DNA of 64,000 nt from Argentina anserina (Eukaryota > Streptophyta > Magnoliopsida > Rosales > Rosaceae). The stretch is from contig NC_065876.1 of assembly GCF_933775445.1 (NCBI RefSeq), positions 21,824,001 to 21,888,000 on the forward strand, written 5' to 3'. The notes under the pieces were generated by a model that was given only the letters and a program-made list of their open reading frames with translations, was not told the DNA's origin and did no database searches. The position numbers and the translations under genes were made by a program. Of this stretch, positions 46,529 through 58,099 are shown in pieces (position 1 is the first letter of the stretch; each line of letters starts with the position of its first letter).

Positions 46529-46937
46529 CACTGTTATGTATTTCATTTCTCCTACTATTTCTGGGAATCTCTCCAGCTTACTGCAAAATTTAAGATCAAT
46601 GTCATCGAGGGATTTCCAGTTGACTTTTTCAGGTAGCTTCACAAGATTTTTGCAATAGAGAAGGTTCAGCTTAATAATCTTTTCAAGGGATCCGACCGAA
46701 GAGTGAACCTCCACTAAACTTGTACACTCACTTAGATTAAGGAACTCCAAGTTTGGGCATCCAGACAAGTTAGGGATTTGTCTAAGGATTTTGGTTTCCC
46801 TCCTATTTAGGGATGTCAGATTTGGCATACTCTGGGACACCAAAGAAAAGCCAAACTTGGTGAATGACAAATTGATAGTGTCTGAAGATTCTAATACACA
46901 GATACGTACGGCTGAAAATAGAGACATACCTTGAATC
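46515..46937 (-). pseudogene. TNL copy 2, LRR piece (start of exon 4)
   Basis: Homologous to 59460-59860 of copy 3. It reads MPNLTSLNRRETKILRQIP, LSGCPNLEFLNLSECTSLVE, VHSSVGSLEKIIKLNLLYCK and SKLERFPEIVGEMKYITVLE. It starts abruptly at the left (Copia side), so the distal LRRs and C-JID are lost. At the right the match ends at 46937 after 'gacataccttgaatcc', where foreign sequence begins. Confidence 0.8.
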
Positions 46938-49900
46938 CCGAAAATTCTTCCCTTCACATGGTGGAGGTTCACCTATCTACGTGGCATAATAATAGCCACA
47001 TCTTTCAGTCAGTATTTGGTATTGACGTTAGTCAATTTTGGCCGTCACCGTTTTCAAGTGAAGATGAAAAAAAACACAGTGGGATTTGGTGAAATCAAAT
47101 TATCGAATGAAGGTTTGATCAAAAACCCAAATCCAACATAAAGGGTCTGAATTCTTTCTCATATCCATCCTTAATTAGAGAGACTTTTTGATGATGCACT
47201 GGAGATTTAGATTTAATCTAATATTGTATTGGAGATTTAAGGGATTGGAGGAGGTGGTGTGTGGTGACTGATATGGAGCTTGGTTGTGCAATTGAGGAAC
47301 CCAAAGATGGAAGAGGAAGAGACTTGAGGTTGAGAAAAAGGAGACACCGGTGGTGGGGGCATGTGGCTGGAGAGGGAGAGTGTGTGTGCGGCAACGGACC
47401 CTGGAGGTGGTTGTCAACAGCGTCGGAGGAGGGTTGGAAGTGGTCTGCGGTGATGAGGAGGAGGGGGTGGTGGTGATCACTCTTTGATGGGGTAAATGTT
47501 GAAATTTTTTATGGCCATCGATGGACTGATGGAGGAGATGGAGGAGGGTGGCCGGCTGACTCGCAGAGAAACAGAGGCGATATGGTTAAATTTTATTAGT
47601 TTGGTTAACGGGATGGTGATGGTGATGATGGTGATAGGGTAAAATTTTAGGGTTTAAATGCATATATTATAGATTTTTATTTTATTTTTTGTTTAATAAA
47701 TGTCTAAATAAAATTTTAGAATACATTACATGAAAATTTAAAAATCGTGCCACGTGTAGCATATTGCACAGATGTAACACGAAATTTCTTCCCTTCACAG
47801 GGTGAAGGTTCACTTATCCTACGTGTCAAATTTTCAGCCACTTCTTCCAGTCAATTTTTGATATGATGTTAGTCAATATAAGTCTGACACCGTTTGTTTT
47901 TAATACAAGTAGAATGTAAAAGAAAACAAATCGTGTATAAAATTCATCATTCTATTGCGAACCATTCTTCTCTGTAGTAGCCAATATGTGATCCCAGACA
48001 AAGGCAGAGCCCCATATCGATGACGACTTGGATCCGGAGGACGAAGTCGAAGACCACCGATGTCTCGATCTCGGTGGCGAGGGAGGGGGGGCGAGGATGA
48101 GGAAGGTGGCAGTGATTAGAAAGAGGGATTTGAGGGAAGTAGGTGGGATTTAGTGAGTGATTTGGGGATGAAGATTTGAGATTGTGATTCGGAAATTTTG
48201 ATGATGATGTGCAGTAGAAGGAGGTTGGGACCTTTGAGCGGGCCATGGTGATTGGAGAGCTTGAGGTTCTTCCATAGATTGAATGCCTTAGTTTGAGTTT
48301 CTGGGTGAGAATTAAGAAGAGTACTCAAAGACAATAAGAGAGAGTGAGGGAGGAACCAAAAAGAGGGATTCTTTTAGAACTACTATACAACTGAAAGCCA
48401 AGGGCAATAAGGAATGTCTAGAAATTTTGAATTATAAAATTATTTAAATTAATAAAAAATTTAATTTTAAAATTATTTAAATTAATAAAAATTTAAAGAG
48501 TTGGACAGGTGTAAGAACCCTACTTATGTCACGTATATTTAACGTATGATAATTTTAAAAAAATACCATGACCTTCTGAAAATTTTAAATAATTTGAGGT
48601 ATTTAAAAATGTCTCGAAAATTCGTAGGGTTGTAAGGGGATGCTCTCTATCTACTTGTGTTATAAACTTATAATTTCACGCTATTTATTACCATGTGATA
48701 CGGTTGCTCTTAAGCAGGTATTAAGTTACATGAGGTTAACTGAGTGGATCGTGACCCAAATATTGTCGAAAATATGTAAATTTTCTATCATATTCATATT
48801 TCACCATAATAGTGACATCCAACAGTTGATATATCTAAATTTCATTTCCACATTATAGTTGAATTGAAAATATATACACTTAATACGTTATGATTTATGT
48901 GGCTAAAATTGTCATCATAAAAATTCGACTGTTGGATGTGACCATGACAGTGAAATGTGGTTATGATTCAAAATTTACATACTTTCGTTAATACTTGGGT
49001 TTGATCACGAGATCAACCATTTGTAGCTTCCTACCTCCCAAAGGACAGATGTGTCCCCTAATAATAAATATATCATAGTTTTTAGATGGGTGAACACAAC
49101 ACATCATTATGAGAATGTAGTAATTTTTAAAGAATTGTTCGAGTATTCAGACTATTTTTTAAGATTATAGTAAGATTTCAAAAACTTGAAAATAAAATCA
49201 AGTCAAAAGAGTGGCACATTTCCATCCTCACAAAACCTTTTTCAATGATTTGGTTACTTCAAAAAAATTTCAAAAATAACTCTAGTGCCCGAAAATTTTT
49301 CAAAAAATTAATATACTCCCATAGTGATTGCTTTATGCACCCATGTAAAAAATTTGAGTCATTTATCACCCCGCAACACGGCTGTTCGTAAGGAGTAAGA
49401 ATGAGATATAAATTTGGTGCATGGATCGAGGCGTAAACATTAATGAAAATAAGTAAAAAAAAATTAATGTAGTTATACATCACTATATTCATAATATCCT
49501 ACGGTCATTTATTAAAAATTCATTTGTTATGTATAGTTAGTTTGGAAACGTACATATTTACATATAATATGTGAAACATGTTATAGAATTTTAATAACCA
49601 CGTTGTGTTTTATGTAACAAAATTTGACAAAATAAAAAATTGACTGTTTAATTTGATCCCAAAAGTGAGATGTATCTATTCTTAAATGTTTAATTATATA
49701 TGTTTGCCACTGTGTTTGAATCACGATCCGAGATAGATGTTTTGTATTTCCTACCTCGAAAATTGTATATGTGTCTTCTGATCATTAGAATGTATTATTC
49801 TGAGAGCGTTATAATTTTATAAAAATTGTTCGAGCACTCAAACTATTTTATAATGATTTCAAAAGATTTTTAGCATTTTAAAAATTAATATAAATATCAA

Positions 49901-50757
49901 AATGTCACGTGGCAGTTTTGTGACCACATCTCACTTAAAATATTTCATTTATACTAAAAGTGTGCTAATTTTCCTTTAAAAAAAGTGTGCGAATTTACTC
50001 TTCTCCTTCACTCCTCTTTGTTCTCCTCCTCCTCTTCCGATATATCTTCCTCGTTATGTGTCTCCCCTTTTTCCTCCTCTTCTTTCTCATCCTTTCCTTC
50101 TCCTAACTCATTATCTCTATCGACACTGATAACCCATTGTTCATAATATATGGCTCATCACTCTCATGGAAACCCAGAAAAGAATTTAAAAGCCCAAATC
50201 TTAATAATGGTAAAGCAGATGAAGACGGCTCCATATAAATTACCCATTTCATGTTCTTAAACAACCCCTTCATAGAAAACGCAGATTTTTTGTTGTGGGT
50301 ACTGAATATGAAGAGTAGAAGAAAGTGAGAGCAAGAGAAACATGCGAATGGAGTCACAGTGGATTTGAATCATGGGTTGGAGATGTTGACTGGATTTTCT
50401 GCAATTGATATGGATGATATTGGCCTCAATTATATGTTTGTCCCTGGCATCAAAATTGTGAAATGGATATGGATAGGAAAAAAGTTGAACAGCCGAACAA
50501 AGAAACTCTAAAGAAGGGAAGGGAAGGGATCCGCAATCTATAGACGATGAGAAGAGCGACTTCGGTTTGGATTCTTAAAGATCCGACAAAATTTTGGACC
50601 TCCTGCTCAGTTGCTCCTCATAGTTCCTAAAAAATTAATATCCCGGTTACAATACGAACGGTTAAAACACATTGTTGCGACCTCTTTTTTGGTTGCGTAA
50701 CCCAAGTCTATTAAATCGTGTATAACACGCGCCGTTAAGATATACGGGGTGAACCTC
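46938..50757. mobile_element. 3.8-kb foreign segment splitting TNL copy 2
   Basis: Copy 3 reads from 'ataccttgaatcc' to 'gatgtggctgcc' in about 25 bp; in copy 2 the same two flanks are 3.8 kb apart. The segment has a direct repeat of about 120 bp at 46938-47060 and 47782-47900 (cttcccttcacatggtggag / cttcccttcacagggtgaag). An inverted echo of ggaggttcacc lies at its right end (ggggtgaacctcc, 50745-50757). Between them are short Pro/Ser-rich frames of no recognised family and AT-rich text. It may be one TIR element with inner copies or several insertions; I cannot decide. Confidence 0.5.
48745..49020. repeat. Imperfect foldback repeat
   Basis: The left arm 48749-48830 (cgtgacccaaatattgtcga ... 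agtgacatccaacagttga) pairs with the right arm 48928-49012 read in reverse (cgtgatcaaacccaagtatt ... ggtcacatccaacagtcga). The arms are about 85 bp with scattered mismatches and a spacer of about 100 bp. A related text recurs near 49600-49880 in direct orientation. Confidence 0.55.
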
Positions 50758-50998
50758 CATGTGGCTGCCATGCAGGTTAAGTTTAAACATTTTCTTCATA
50801 TCTAAATTGGAGGGCAGAGTTTGTAAGGGACATTCGGGCCAATCAAGTAACCGCAGTTGAGTCGGGTAATACTTAACCTTTCCAACAAACCGTCCATTGA
50901 CGTTTATAAATATTTTAAGTCTTTCCATCATTTTGAACCATTTAGCACTCAAGTGTATCTCCTCTGCTGTAGGCATCTTCACAATTAAGCCCTCAACG
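50758..50998 (-). pseudogene. TNL copy 2, exon 3 piece
   Basis: Homologous to 59870-60115 of copy 3. It reads VKMPTAEEIHLSAKWFKMME, RLKIFINVNGRFVGKVKYYP and TQLRLLDWPECPLQTLPSNL, the linker and first LRR after NB-ARC. It is cut at 50998 by the gypsy LTR. No TIR or NB-ARC exon of this copy is found to the right. Confidence 0.8.
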
Positions 50999-53487
50999 TG
51001 TAATACCCCGATTTTTTTCGGTTTTGCGTTGTAAAAATTCTTATAAGTCATTTAACTTGATAATTGAATAAATCGTATTTTTTTTTTCTCATCGATGACA
51101 AACGAAACAAAAACCAACTTCGGAAATTTAAAAGTTGAAAACTTTACGTTTTCGTAACACGAGAGTCAACGTTTACTCTGTCGCTCTCTACGAAAACATC
51201 CTTCATGAAAGTTGTGGAACCCGTCGATACGAGTTCATTGACACGTCACGCACCTTAATCGGACGTCGTATGAGGAAGTTATCTTCGATGGAAGTTGGTT
51301 TCCGATTTTGGAAAAAGTATAAAAGAGTTTTTTTGGAAACTAGGGTTTCCAAAAACAGAAACTCATCATTTCTCTCCCTCTCTTCCCTGCAGCCTCTCTC
51401 CCTCTCGACCTCGACTCTCTCTCCCTCTCGAAAATCTCTCTCGGCGCTCTCGCCTCATCGCCCGCTGTGGCCCTCACCATCGACCCTAAAGGCATCGCGT
51501 AGTCCTCAACATCAACCCCTGAGCTCGACACACCACCCCACGCCGCATCGGAGCTCGACCGGCGACTTGAAGATATTGCAGAAACCACCGCCGTTCAAGG
51601 ATCTTCTTCGGCGACACCAGAGCACGGGGTTAGCTCATCTTCGCCGATCCTCACCACCGGTGCAACCTGCAAGCCACGGGGTGCTCAAATCGTGCCGCCA
51701 CCTGAACCCTACACGAATTCGACCACCGTCGGCATTCAAGCTTTTCTAGTGACTTCCCGGCAGCTCTAGGGTTCAATATAGGTATGGAAAGGTTTTAAAT
51801 CATTTGATATGTATGATTTTGTGAAGTTTGTGGCGATTTGTGGAGTTTTGGAGGAGGAGGAGGGAGAGTTCGTACCGCCACCTAGGGCGGCGCGTGAGGG
51901 CAAGAGACGGAATTAGGCCATGGAATAGTGGAGGAGATGAGAAGAGAGAGTTTTGGGTGGTGGTGGGCAAGCCACGCGCGCCGGTTTGGGCGGCGCGTGA
52001 GCCCCATGCGCTACTGTGGGTGGCGCGTGAGTGCCACGTGCGGCTGCCGGAGGTGGCGCGTGAACCCAACGCGCTGCCACATGCGGAGGCGCGTGAACAG
52101 TGATTTCCGAACAATAATTTTGTAAAAAGTAATTTCTTTACATTAAATGGTAAAAGTAATTTTTGTTCAGTAAATGTAAAAATTAATTTATGTACAGTAA
52201 AAATATAACAGTAATTTCTGTACGGTAAATTGTAAAAGTGATTTCTGGGCAGTAAATGTAAAAGTACATTTCTGAACAGTAATACGTGAACAATATTTAC
52301 GTAGTACTAATTCGGCATCTGAGGTTTTAGATAACGTCTCTAACCACTTTATTATACAACTAGGTGATTGACAAAACAAGTGAAAGATTTGCTTTCGGTA
52401 TTGTGGAAAATTACGCTCAGGAAATATAAGGTGAGTAAATGTCACTATGACGAGTCTATCCTTGGTGGTGATTCATATTTATGTTTTGTTTAAAAGACCG
52501 AATTATGACATGTATATGATATAGTGGGTTGTGTATGTGTATAAAAGGTAAATACGATACATATATATAGGTTGTTATATTATATACTGTCACATTCTTA
52601 TTTCCAAATGAGTTTATTAATGGCACCATTTTTTTTTGAACTTGAGTCGCTTGGTTGTTGTACAATAATATGTGAGGATTGTATTGTACGTGGTTTTAAC
52701 TTTGAGTCATGTTAAAACGTTTTTTCTGTCTTCAGACGTGTTGGCAAGATCGGAACCAAGCCTTGGCCGGGTGACAGTTATGATTCAGTTAGAGCTCTAG
52801 TTTGTCTGCCAGTGTACTGCATGAGGGGTAACATATGGGTTACCTGGGTCTCATGAGTACCCATATTTTTGTGATATTGGGTAACATATGGGTTCCCTAG
52901 TGTCTGACGGCGTACTACATAAGAGGTAACACATGTGTACTTGGGTCTCATGAGTACCCGTATTATAAATGTAATTTGGGTAAACATATGAGTTGCCCAA
53001 TGTCTCATGAGCATTTATATTTTCAGATATTATTCAACATCTAGACGGGTTGTCCTGTGACTTATGAGTGCATTTATAATTAAATGTTTTCAGTATTTTT
53101 CTCTTGGATATTATGCGTGTTATACTCTTGATTTACTCATACGAGCTGCAAAGCATACCGGGTTTATGTTTACAATCTCGGTGCACATATTTGATGGTGT
53201 AAGGGATAATTCTGCAAGTGTGGATTAGCGGAATTGCAGGGCTACTCTGAAGATTTTGAAGTTTATTATTTCTATTTGTGGTGAAGATTGTGAGGATTTT
53301 ACATTTCCATTGGTTATAATGCTTGAATTATAATCTTGTTTTGTAATAATCAAATCGACTGAGATGTACTATGAACTCAGTTATGATACGCTGTGACTAT
53401 AAGATGATTTCAATATTTTGAGATTGTTTTAGAGTTTTTCATGGCTTCGATTTCGAGTTTATCGTTTGAAATTTCGAGGTTGTGACA
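50999..53487 (+). repeat. 5' LTR of the Tekay-like element
   Basis: A 2489-bp LTR starting tgtaataccccgattttttt and ending gaggttgtgaca. It contains a degenerate array of ~35-bp 'acagtaatttctgta' units (52090-52300) and about two and a half copies of a ~98-bp unit (52803, 52901) with 'gggtctcatgagtaccc'. Frames such as 51135-51749 lie inside the LTR and look like chance. Confidence 0.8.
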
Positions 53488-53489
53488 GT

Positions 53490-53501
53490 TGGTATCAGAG
53501 C
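53490..53501 (+). promoter_or_regulatory. Primer-binding site, tRNA-iMet type
   Basis: tggtatcagagc, two bases after the LTR end, matches the 3' end of plant initiator tRNA-Met exactly over 12 bases. Confidence 0.9.
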
Positions 53502-53759
53502 GTAGGTTGTGTATTTGGTGATCTATCAATATCATCCAAGAGCGATGGCCCGACTGTAGCGGACCCCCATCACATGCTCTTCGGTATTGATATGTCACTG
53601 GGTATGCAAGAGCGTTAGGAGCCACACCTTAAGGTTTGGTCCTCTAAATAGAAGTGTTGTCATAATACTTTGATGATTCACCTTCTCTCTAAATATCTTA
53701 GTTAATATTTGATTGGATCTATTTTATTTGGGTTCAAGACTTTACATGTATTGACTAAG

Positions 53760-55692
53760 TGTTTAAATCTATTCTATTAGAGAAGGGTCGTGCACAAGGC
53801 CGAGGCGGGCAAGAGGCCGAGTCCGCAATGTGGAGAACCTTATGAGGAGGTGGCACCACATGATGAGCATGTTGACCCCGAGGCTGTCATTAGAGATGAG
53901 GGTTGTGTGCTAAAGCTGATTAAGGACATCAGTAGCCTGTCAGCGCCATCATTTCATGGGGGTCTGGATCATATGGTGGAAGATTATTGGATCGAGAGTA
54001 TGGAAACCTACTTTGAGATGGTAATGTGCTCGGAGATCGAGAAAATGATGATAGCCACATTCTTCATAAAAGATACTGCTATTGATTGGTGGAAGAGTAC
54101 AAGACGGACTATGGATGTGTCCACTTTGACTTGGGAGGGTTTTGTGGCACTCTTTCGAGAAAGTACTTCCCAGCTACAAAGCAGGAGGAATTAGAACTTG
54201 AGTTACTTGATCTAGTACAGGGAGATATGACCGTCAGGGAGTATGAGGCCTGTTTTGCACAGTTGTATCGATTTGTCAGGCCAATGGGTGTGACCTCCTT
54301 TGTCCAGAAATTTCTACAGGGACTTTAAGCAAGAGTACAAGACCATCATATCAGCACTTTGTTTGTCTACCAAGGAGCTGAATTTGGAACAGAGGAGATA
54401 TGGAAGTTAGGGATACTCGAGGAAAAGGGAAGGCAATTAGTTCAGGCAGCGGGTCTATGGGACCGAAAGGGGGATCTTGGAAGAGGCCGAGGACCTATTA
54501 CCAGACTCCAGCTAAGGCTGCATCTCCATCTGTTAGGACTGCACCTGTTAGACAGTTAGCATCAGTAAGGTGTTTCGTTTGCAACGAAATGTGGCACTAC
54601 GCCACAACTTGTCTGAAACCCAAGAAAACAGGCTGCTTTAAGTGTGGCCAAGTGGGATATATTGATAGAGTATGCACCCGACCTCAGCAAGGTAGACATG
54701 AACATCAGCAGAGGCAGTTACATGCGGGCCAAGCTAGAGTGTTTGCAGTGGGTCAGCGAGACACGGGAGTGGAAAGTACCTTATCTATTTTTGATTACCT
54801 TGCTAGAGTATTGTTTGATACATGAGCATCACATTATTTTATTGCTAGTTTGGTAGTGGAGATGTTAGGATTGATTCCTACACTTCTTGGAAACTCTCTA
54901 TGTGTCACTTCACTCTTAGAGTGTCTCTTGAACTGGAGACAATCTGCAAGGCTTGTCCTATTGTGATTGGAGGTAGAGAATTTTCTACTTCTTTGATAGT
55001 GATTCTGGACCACACCTATGATGTGATCCTAGGAATTGATTGGTTGAGGCCGCAGCACGCATTAATCGATTGCTTTGACATGGTAGTGTTTTTCCATAGT
55101 CCCGGAGAACCAGTTTTTCGTTATCGTTCCTCAAGTCAGATAATGCCATGAGAGCAGGAGTCTTGGCACATATGGAATCTGTAGATCAGAAAGTAACTAT
55201 TGTAGACATTGTTGTAGTATCTGAGTATAGTGAGGTGTTCCAAGAGATACCGGGTTTACCTCCTCGGAGAGTTGTGAATTTCTGCATAGATGTGGTACCC
55301 GGTACGGCACCAGTGCCAAATGCGCCTTATAGAATGGGGAAAAACGAGCTTAAAGAGTTGATTGTGCAGATAGATGAACTATTGGACTAAGGGTTCATTA
55401 GACCTAGTGTCTCACCTTAGGGTGCACCGGTGTTGTTTGTGAAAAAAAAACGGTTATTTGCGGTTATCTGTGGACTACAAGGAATTGAATAAGGTGACCA
55501 TCAAGAATATGTATCATTTAGCTAGGATTGATGACTTGTTCGATCAGCTTAGAGGGGCTTCGGTATTCTCTAAGATTGATTTGAGATCCGGTTACCATCA
55601 ATTCAGGGTAAAGGAATAAGATATCTCAAAAACGGCTTTCAGGACCTGGTATGGACACTATGAGTTTGTTGTCATGTCCTTTGGTCTGACAA
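53760..55692 (+). pseudogene. gag-pol remnant of the Tekay-like element
   Basis: Gag: LIKDISSLSAPSFHGGLDHM, YWIESMETYFEMVMCSEIEK, TFFIKDTAIDWWKSTRRTMD. Two knuckles: CFVCNEMWHYATTC is standard, but CFKCGQVGYIDRVC has Tyr in place of the zinc-binding His. Protease end: SLIVILDHTYDVILGIDWL. RT start: EVFQEIPGLPPRRVVNFCID, then [14 protein letters not shown] and [19 protein letters not shown]. Stops (after IDELLD, after RPSVSP) and frame changes near 54190, 54328 and 55445 break it. Confidence 0.88.
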
Positions 55693-57229
55693 TCCAGAGC
55701 CTTGCTGAGATTGAGAGACTGCGAGTGAGGCCGCAAAGGCGGAACCGGGGGGGGGGGGCACTGCCCCCACTCAAATTTTTATTATATTTTTCTCTGTCCT
55801 ATAACCTAAAAAATCTATTTTTATCAAATATTTCCACTTAATTTATTACAGTTGACAATTGATCACTCAAAAAAAGTCTAAAATCTTATATTTTTCTCTT
55901 CTTTTGTATGTTGGATTCCCTTGTTATAGTGTTTACTAATTTAGTTTTTAGATTCATGACTTATTTATTAGATAAATTTGCTTTTTTTATTTAAATTTGT
56001 AGTTGTGAGATACAAAAAATTAAGAGATTTTATAAATAAACATAATGCGAGACATATATCATTTCTTCTTATATAGAATGAAAGATCAAAATAGAGCCGT
56101 GTAGAGATTAATTTAAAAAAAACTTCATTTTGATGAAAAATAACGACATACCTAATTTAATAATATTATATTAAAAAAATTTGCACTTCGCGCATATAAA
56201 TATGACTAATTTTGCCCCCACTCATCTAAGCTTCTGATTCCGCAACTAGGTGAGCGCGCAAGCTTTGAGGGTGGAAGAGAAAGTCTAAGGGTCAGTTTTG
56301 GTGTTGGGGATGGAGTGTTTCATGTGGGAATAAAAGGAGATGGCAATTGAAATCATAGGATTTCAAAAAATCTGTTTGGCTAACTATTGAATCTTGACGA
56401 TTTGATTTTAAGATTTGCATATATTTATGTAAATGCAAGAAGTAGTGTACAGTATATGATTGAGAAAAATATATGGTACAACTGTTTATACAAATCAATT
56501 TTTTTTTTCATGAGAACATTGAAAGAAAACTTAGAAAAAAGCTATACAAATTGTAGTATGTAAAAAGAGCCTTGTCGTAATTTTAAAACGCCCTACATAT
56601 TTGGTACAAAAAGAAACAAAGTCTCTACATATACACAAGCACAAACTGCAATCTCTCTCATATTACAATGTTTAACATAAGCAACAATCTCTTTGTCAGT
56701 CATATGACTCATATCACTGATTCGCTACACTACGGAGCGTTTCGCACACAAGTTGCAATGGCGCTTAATCCTCCAAGAAACAGAACCCCCACAGTTTCTT
56801 GATATCCATGGCTTTAACCAGTCTCCATAGTTCCTCCACCTCTACACAACGACCACATCTTTTATCTACAGAGAGTATACAAATTTTGAAGGTAACCATA
56901 TCAGCCTAGTTTAGGCTTTCTTCGACATTTTAAGTTGACCAATATCGGAAGAGAATCCCCTACGACTGTTGTTTACAAGCAACAGAATTCCTACGATTCA
57001 GAATCAAAAGTAAAAGTGGGATACTTCCATAACTCTTTCCACAGCAATCTGTTAGCTTTCTTTCTTATACGTAAATTCCTATTTCTAATAGAAAGAATAA
57101 ATTAAATTTACAGGTTCGCCAAATTCCTGAAATTATATCTTCTCCGAAAAGTACAATATACATTGTTGCATATTAAAGAACCATTACTCCATTAGATAGT
57201 ACCAGTGATAAAAGATCAAAATCACGCGC
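55693..57229. other. AT-rich spacer with a small GC-edged insertion
   Basis: Within 55730-56250 the text begins with a 12-G run and 'cactgcccccactcaaattt' and closes with 'tgcccccactcatctaagct'. These words may be the edges of a small unclassified element. At 56745-56870 the minus strand holds an open run containing VEELWRLVKAMDIKKLWGFC before a stop; this might be an exon remnant, but I do not recognise it. Nothing else is supported. Confidence 0.35.
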
Positions 57230-57475
57230 TCATATCTGTCGTTTTCCGGCATCGACAGCAAAACGTGGTAGCGTGCCTTGTCATTGCAGCTTTTATTTCA
57301 AGCAATTTATACGCAATAATCTTGCCCAGTTCAAATTGTTTATGAAATGTCTGCCTGCACCACGAAGTGATCCCCAAATTTCCATCACATAACCCTCTTC
57401 ACCCAACCCTTGAACAAACTCGTATGCATCCACTACTCTTCCAAGCCTACCTAACATAGAAGAATGGTTGAGGCA
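57230..57475 (-). pseudogene. PPR protein, C-terminal remnant
   Basis: The minus strand reads SMLGRLGRVVDAYEFVQGLG and EEGYVMEIWGSLRGA, then one frame further HKQFELGKIIAYKLLEI. This is the 'GRAGRLDEAYEFI...WGALLGACR.HG..ELGK..A..LLE' stretch near the C-terminus of PLS-type PPR proteins. A frameshift lies at RHFINN, where the family has an H-x-Q/E-x-E-L-G pattern, and there are no other repeats upstream. It may derive from the same PPR type as 14631-15254. Confidence 0.6.
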
Positions 57476-58099
57476 AAGTGTCGAACAGGTTTAAGTACAC
57501 TTCAGATATTAATCTGGTAAAAAAGGCGTCATTGCTACAAGAATGAAAACGTTGGCAGGTATTGTTATTCATATAAGAGCAATGCTTCTCTTGTCAAAGC
57601 TAGCCCCTGTAGGCAACTAATACAGTTGAAGATAAAGCATGTTCATATCAATGAGACTTATGAGTGCGAGTTAGAGTTAGCTAGTGAGCAAAAGCAAAAC
57701 TGAGGACCATATTTTGGCTTCGTGTTTTGGAATACTGAGAGATGTGCAATGGTCTTGCTGGGTTCAATATCATGCATTCAAATTAGAAACAGTAAATTTG
57801 TTCGTGCATGATTGCAACACGCACGATCTGATCACTCTTTACTTTATGGTGAGGAAATAAATAGAAAGAACTTGCAAGTGAATAGATAACGTGCATCTAC
57901 AAGTTCATTGGTGAAATCAGAAATGTAATGTTCCTTTCACTGATACAATTTTAGAATTTAGTAGTTACATGAAATCAATAGTTAATAATACGAATCAGTT
58001 TGAAACTCCAAAGATAACAAAGAAGGGAGAACTTGAAATGCAGACCTGTCTCCGAGAATTGATTCCGATATACATAATACTTAGCTGCATTAGTGATTA

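Larger units (their letters stand above)
50999..55692 (+). mobile_element. Tekay-like Ty3/gypsy element, 3' part deleted
   Basis: The 5' LTR is 50999-53487, with primer-binding site tggtatcagagc at 53490-53501 (tRNA-iMet type). Then gag, two zinc knuckles, protease and the first part of reverse transcriptase, ending at about 55692. RNase H, integrase and the 3' LTR are missing. It inserted in exon 3 of TNL copy 2 (flank caacg at 50994-50998). Lineage is from the order of parts and the tgtaatacccc LTR start. Confidence 0.85.

Noticed and set aside
51135..51749. 207-codon frame as a gene
   Set aside because: It lies wholly inside the LTR of the Tekay-like element, and its low-complexity Ser/Pro/Arg content has no domain.
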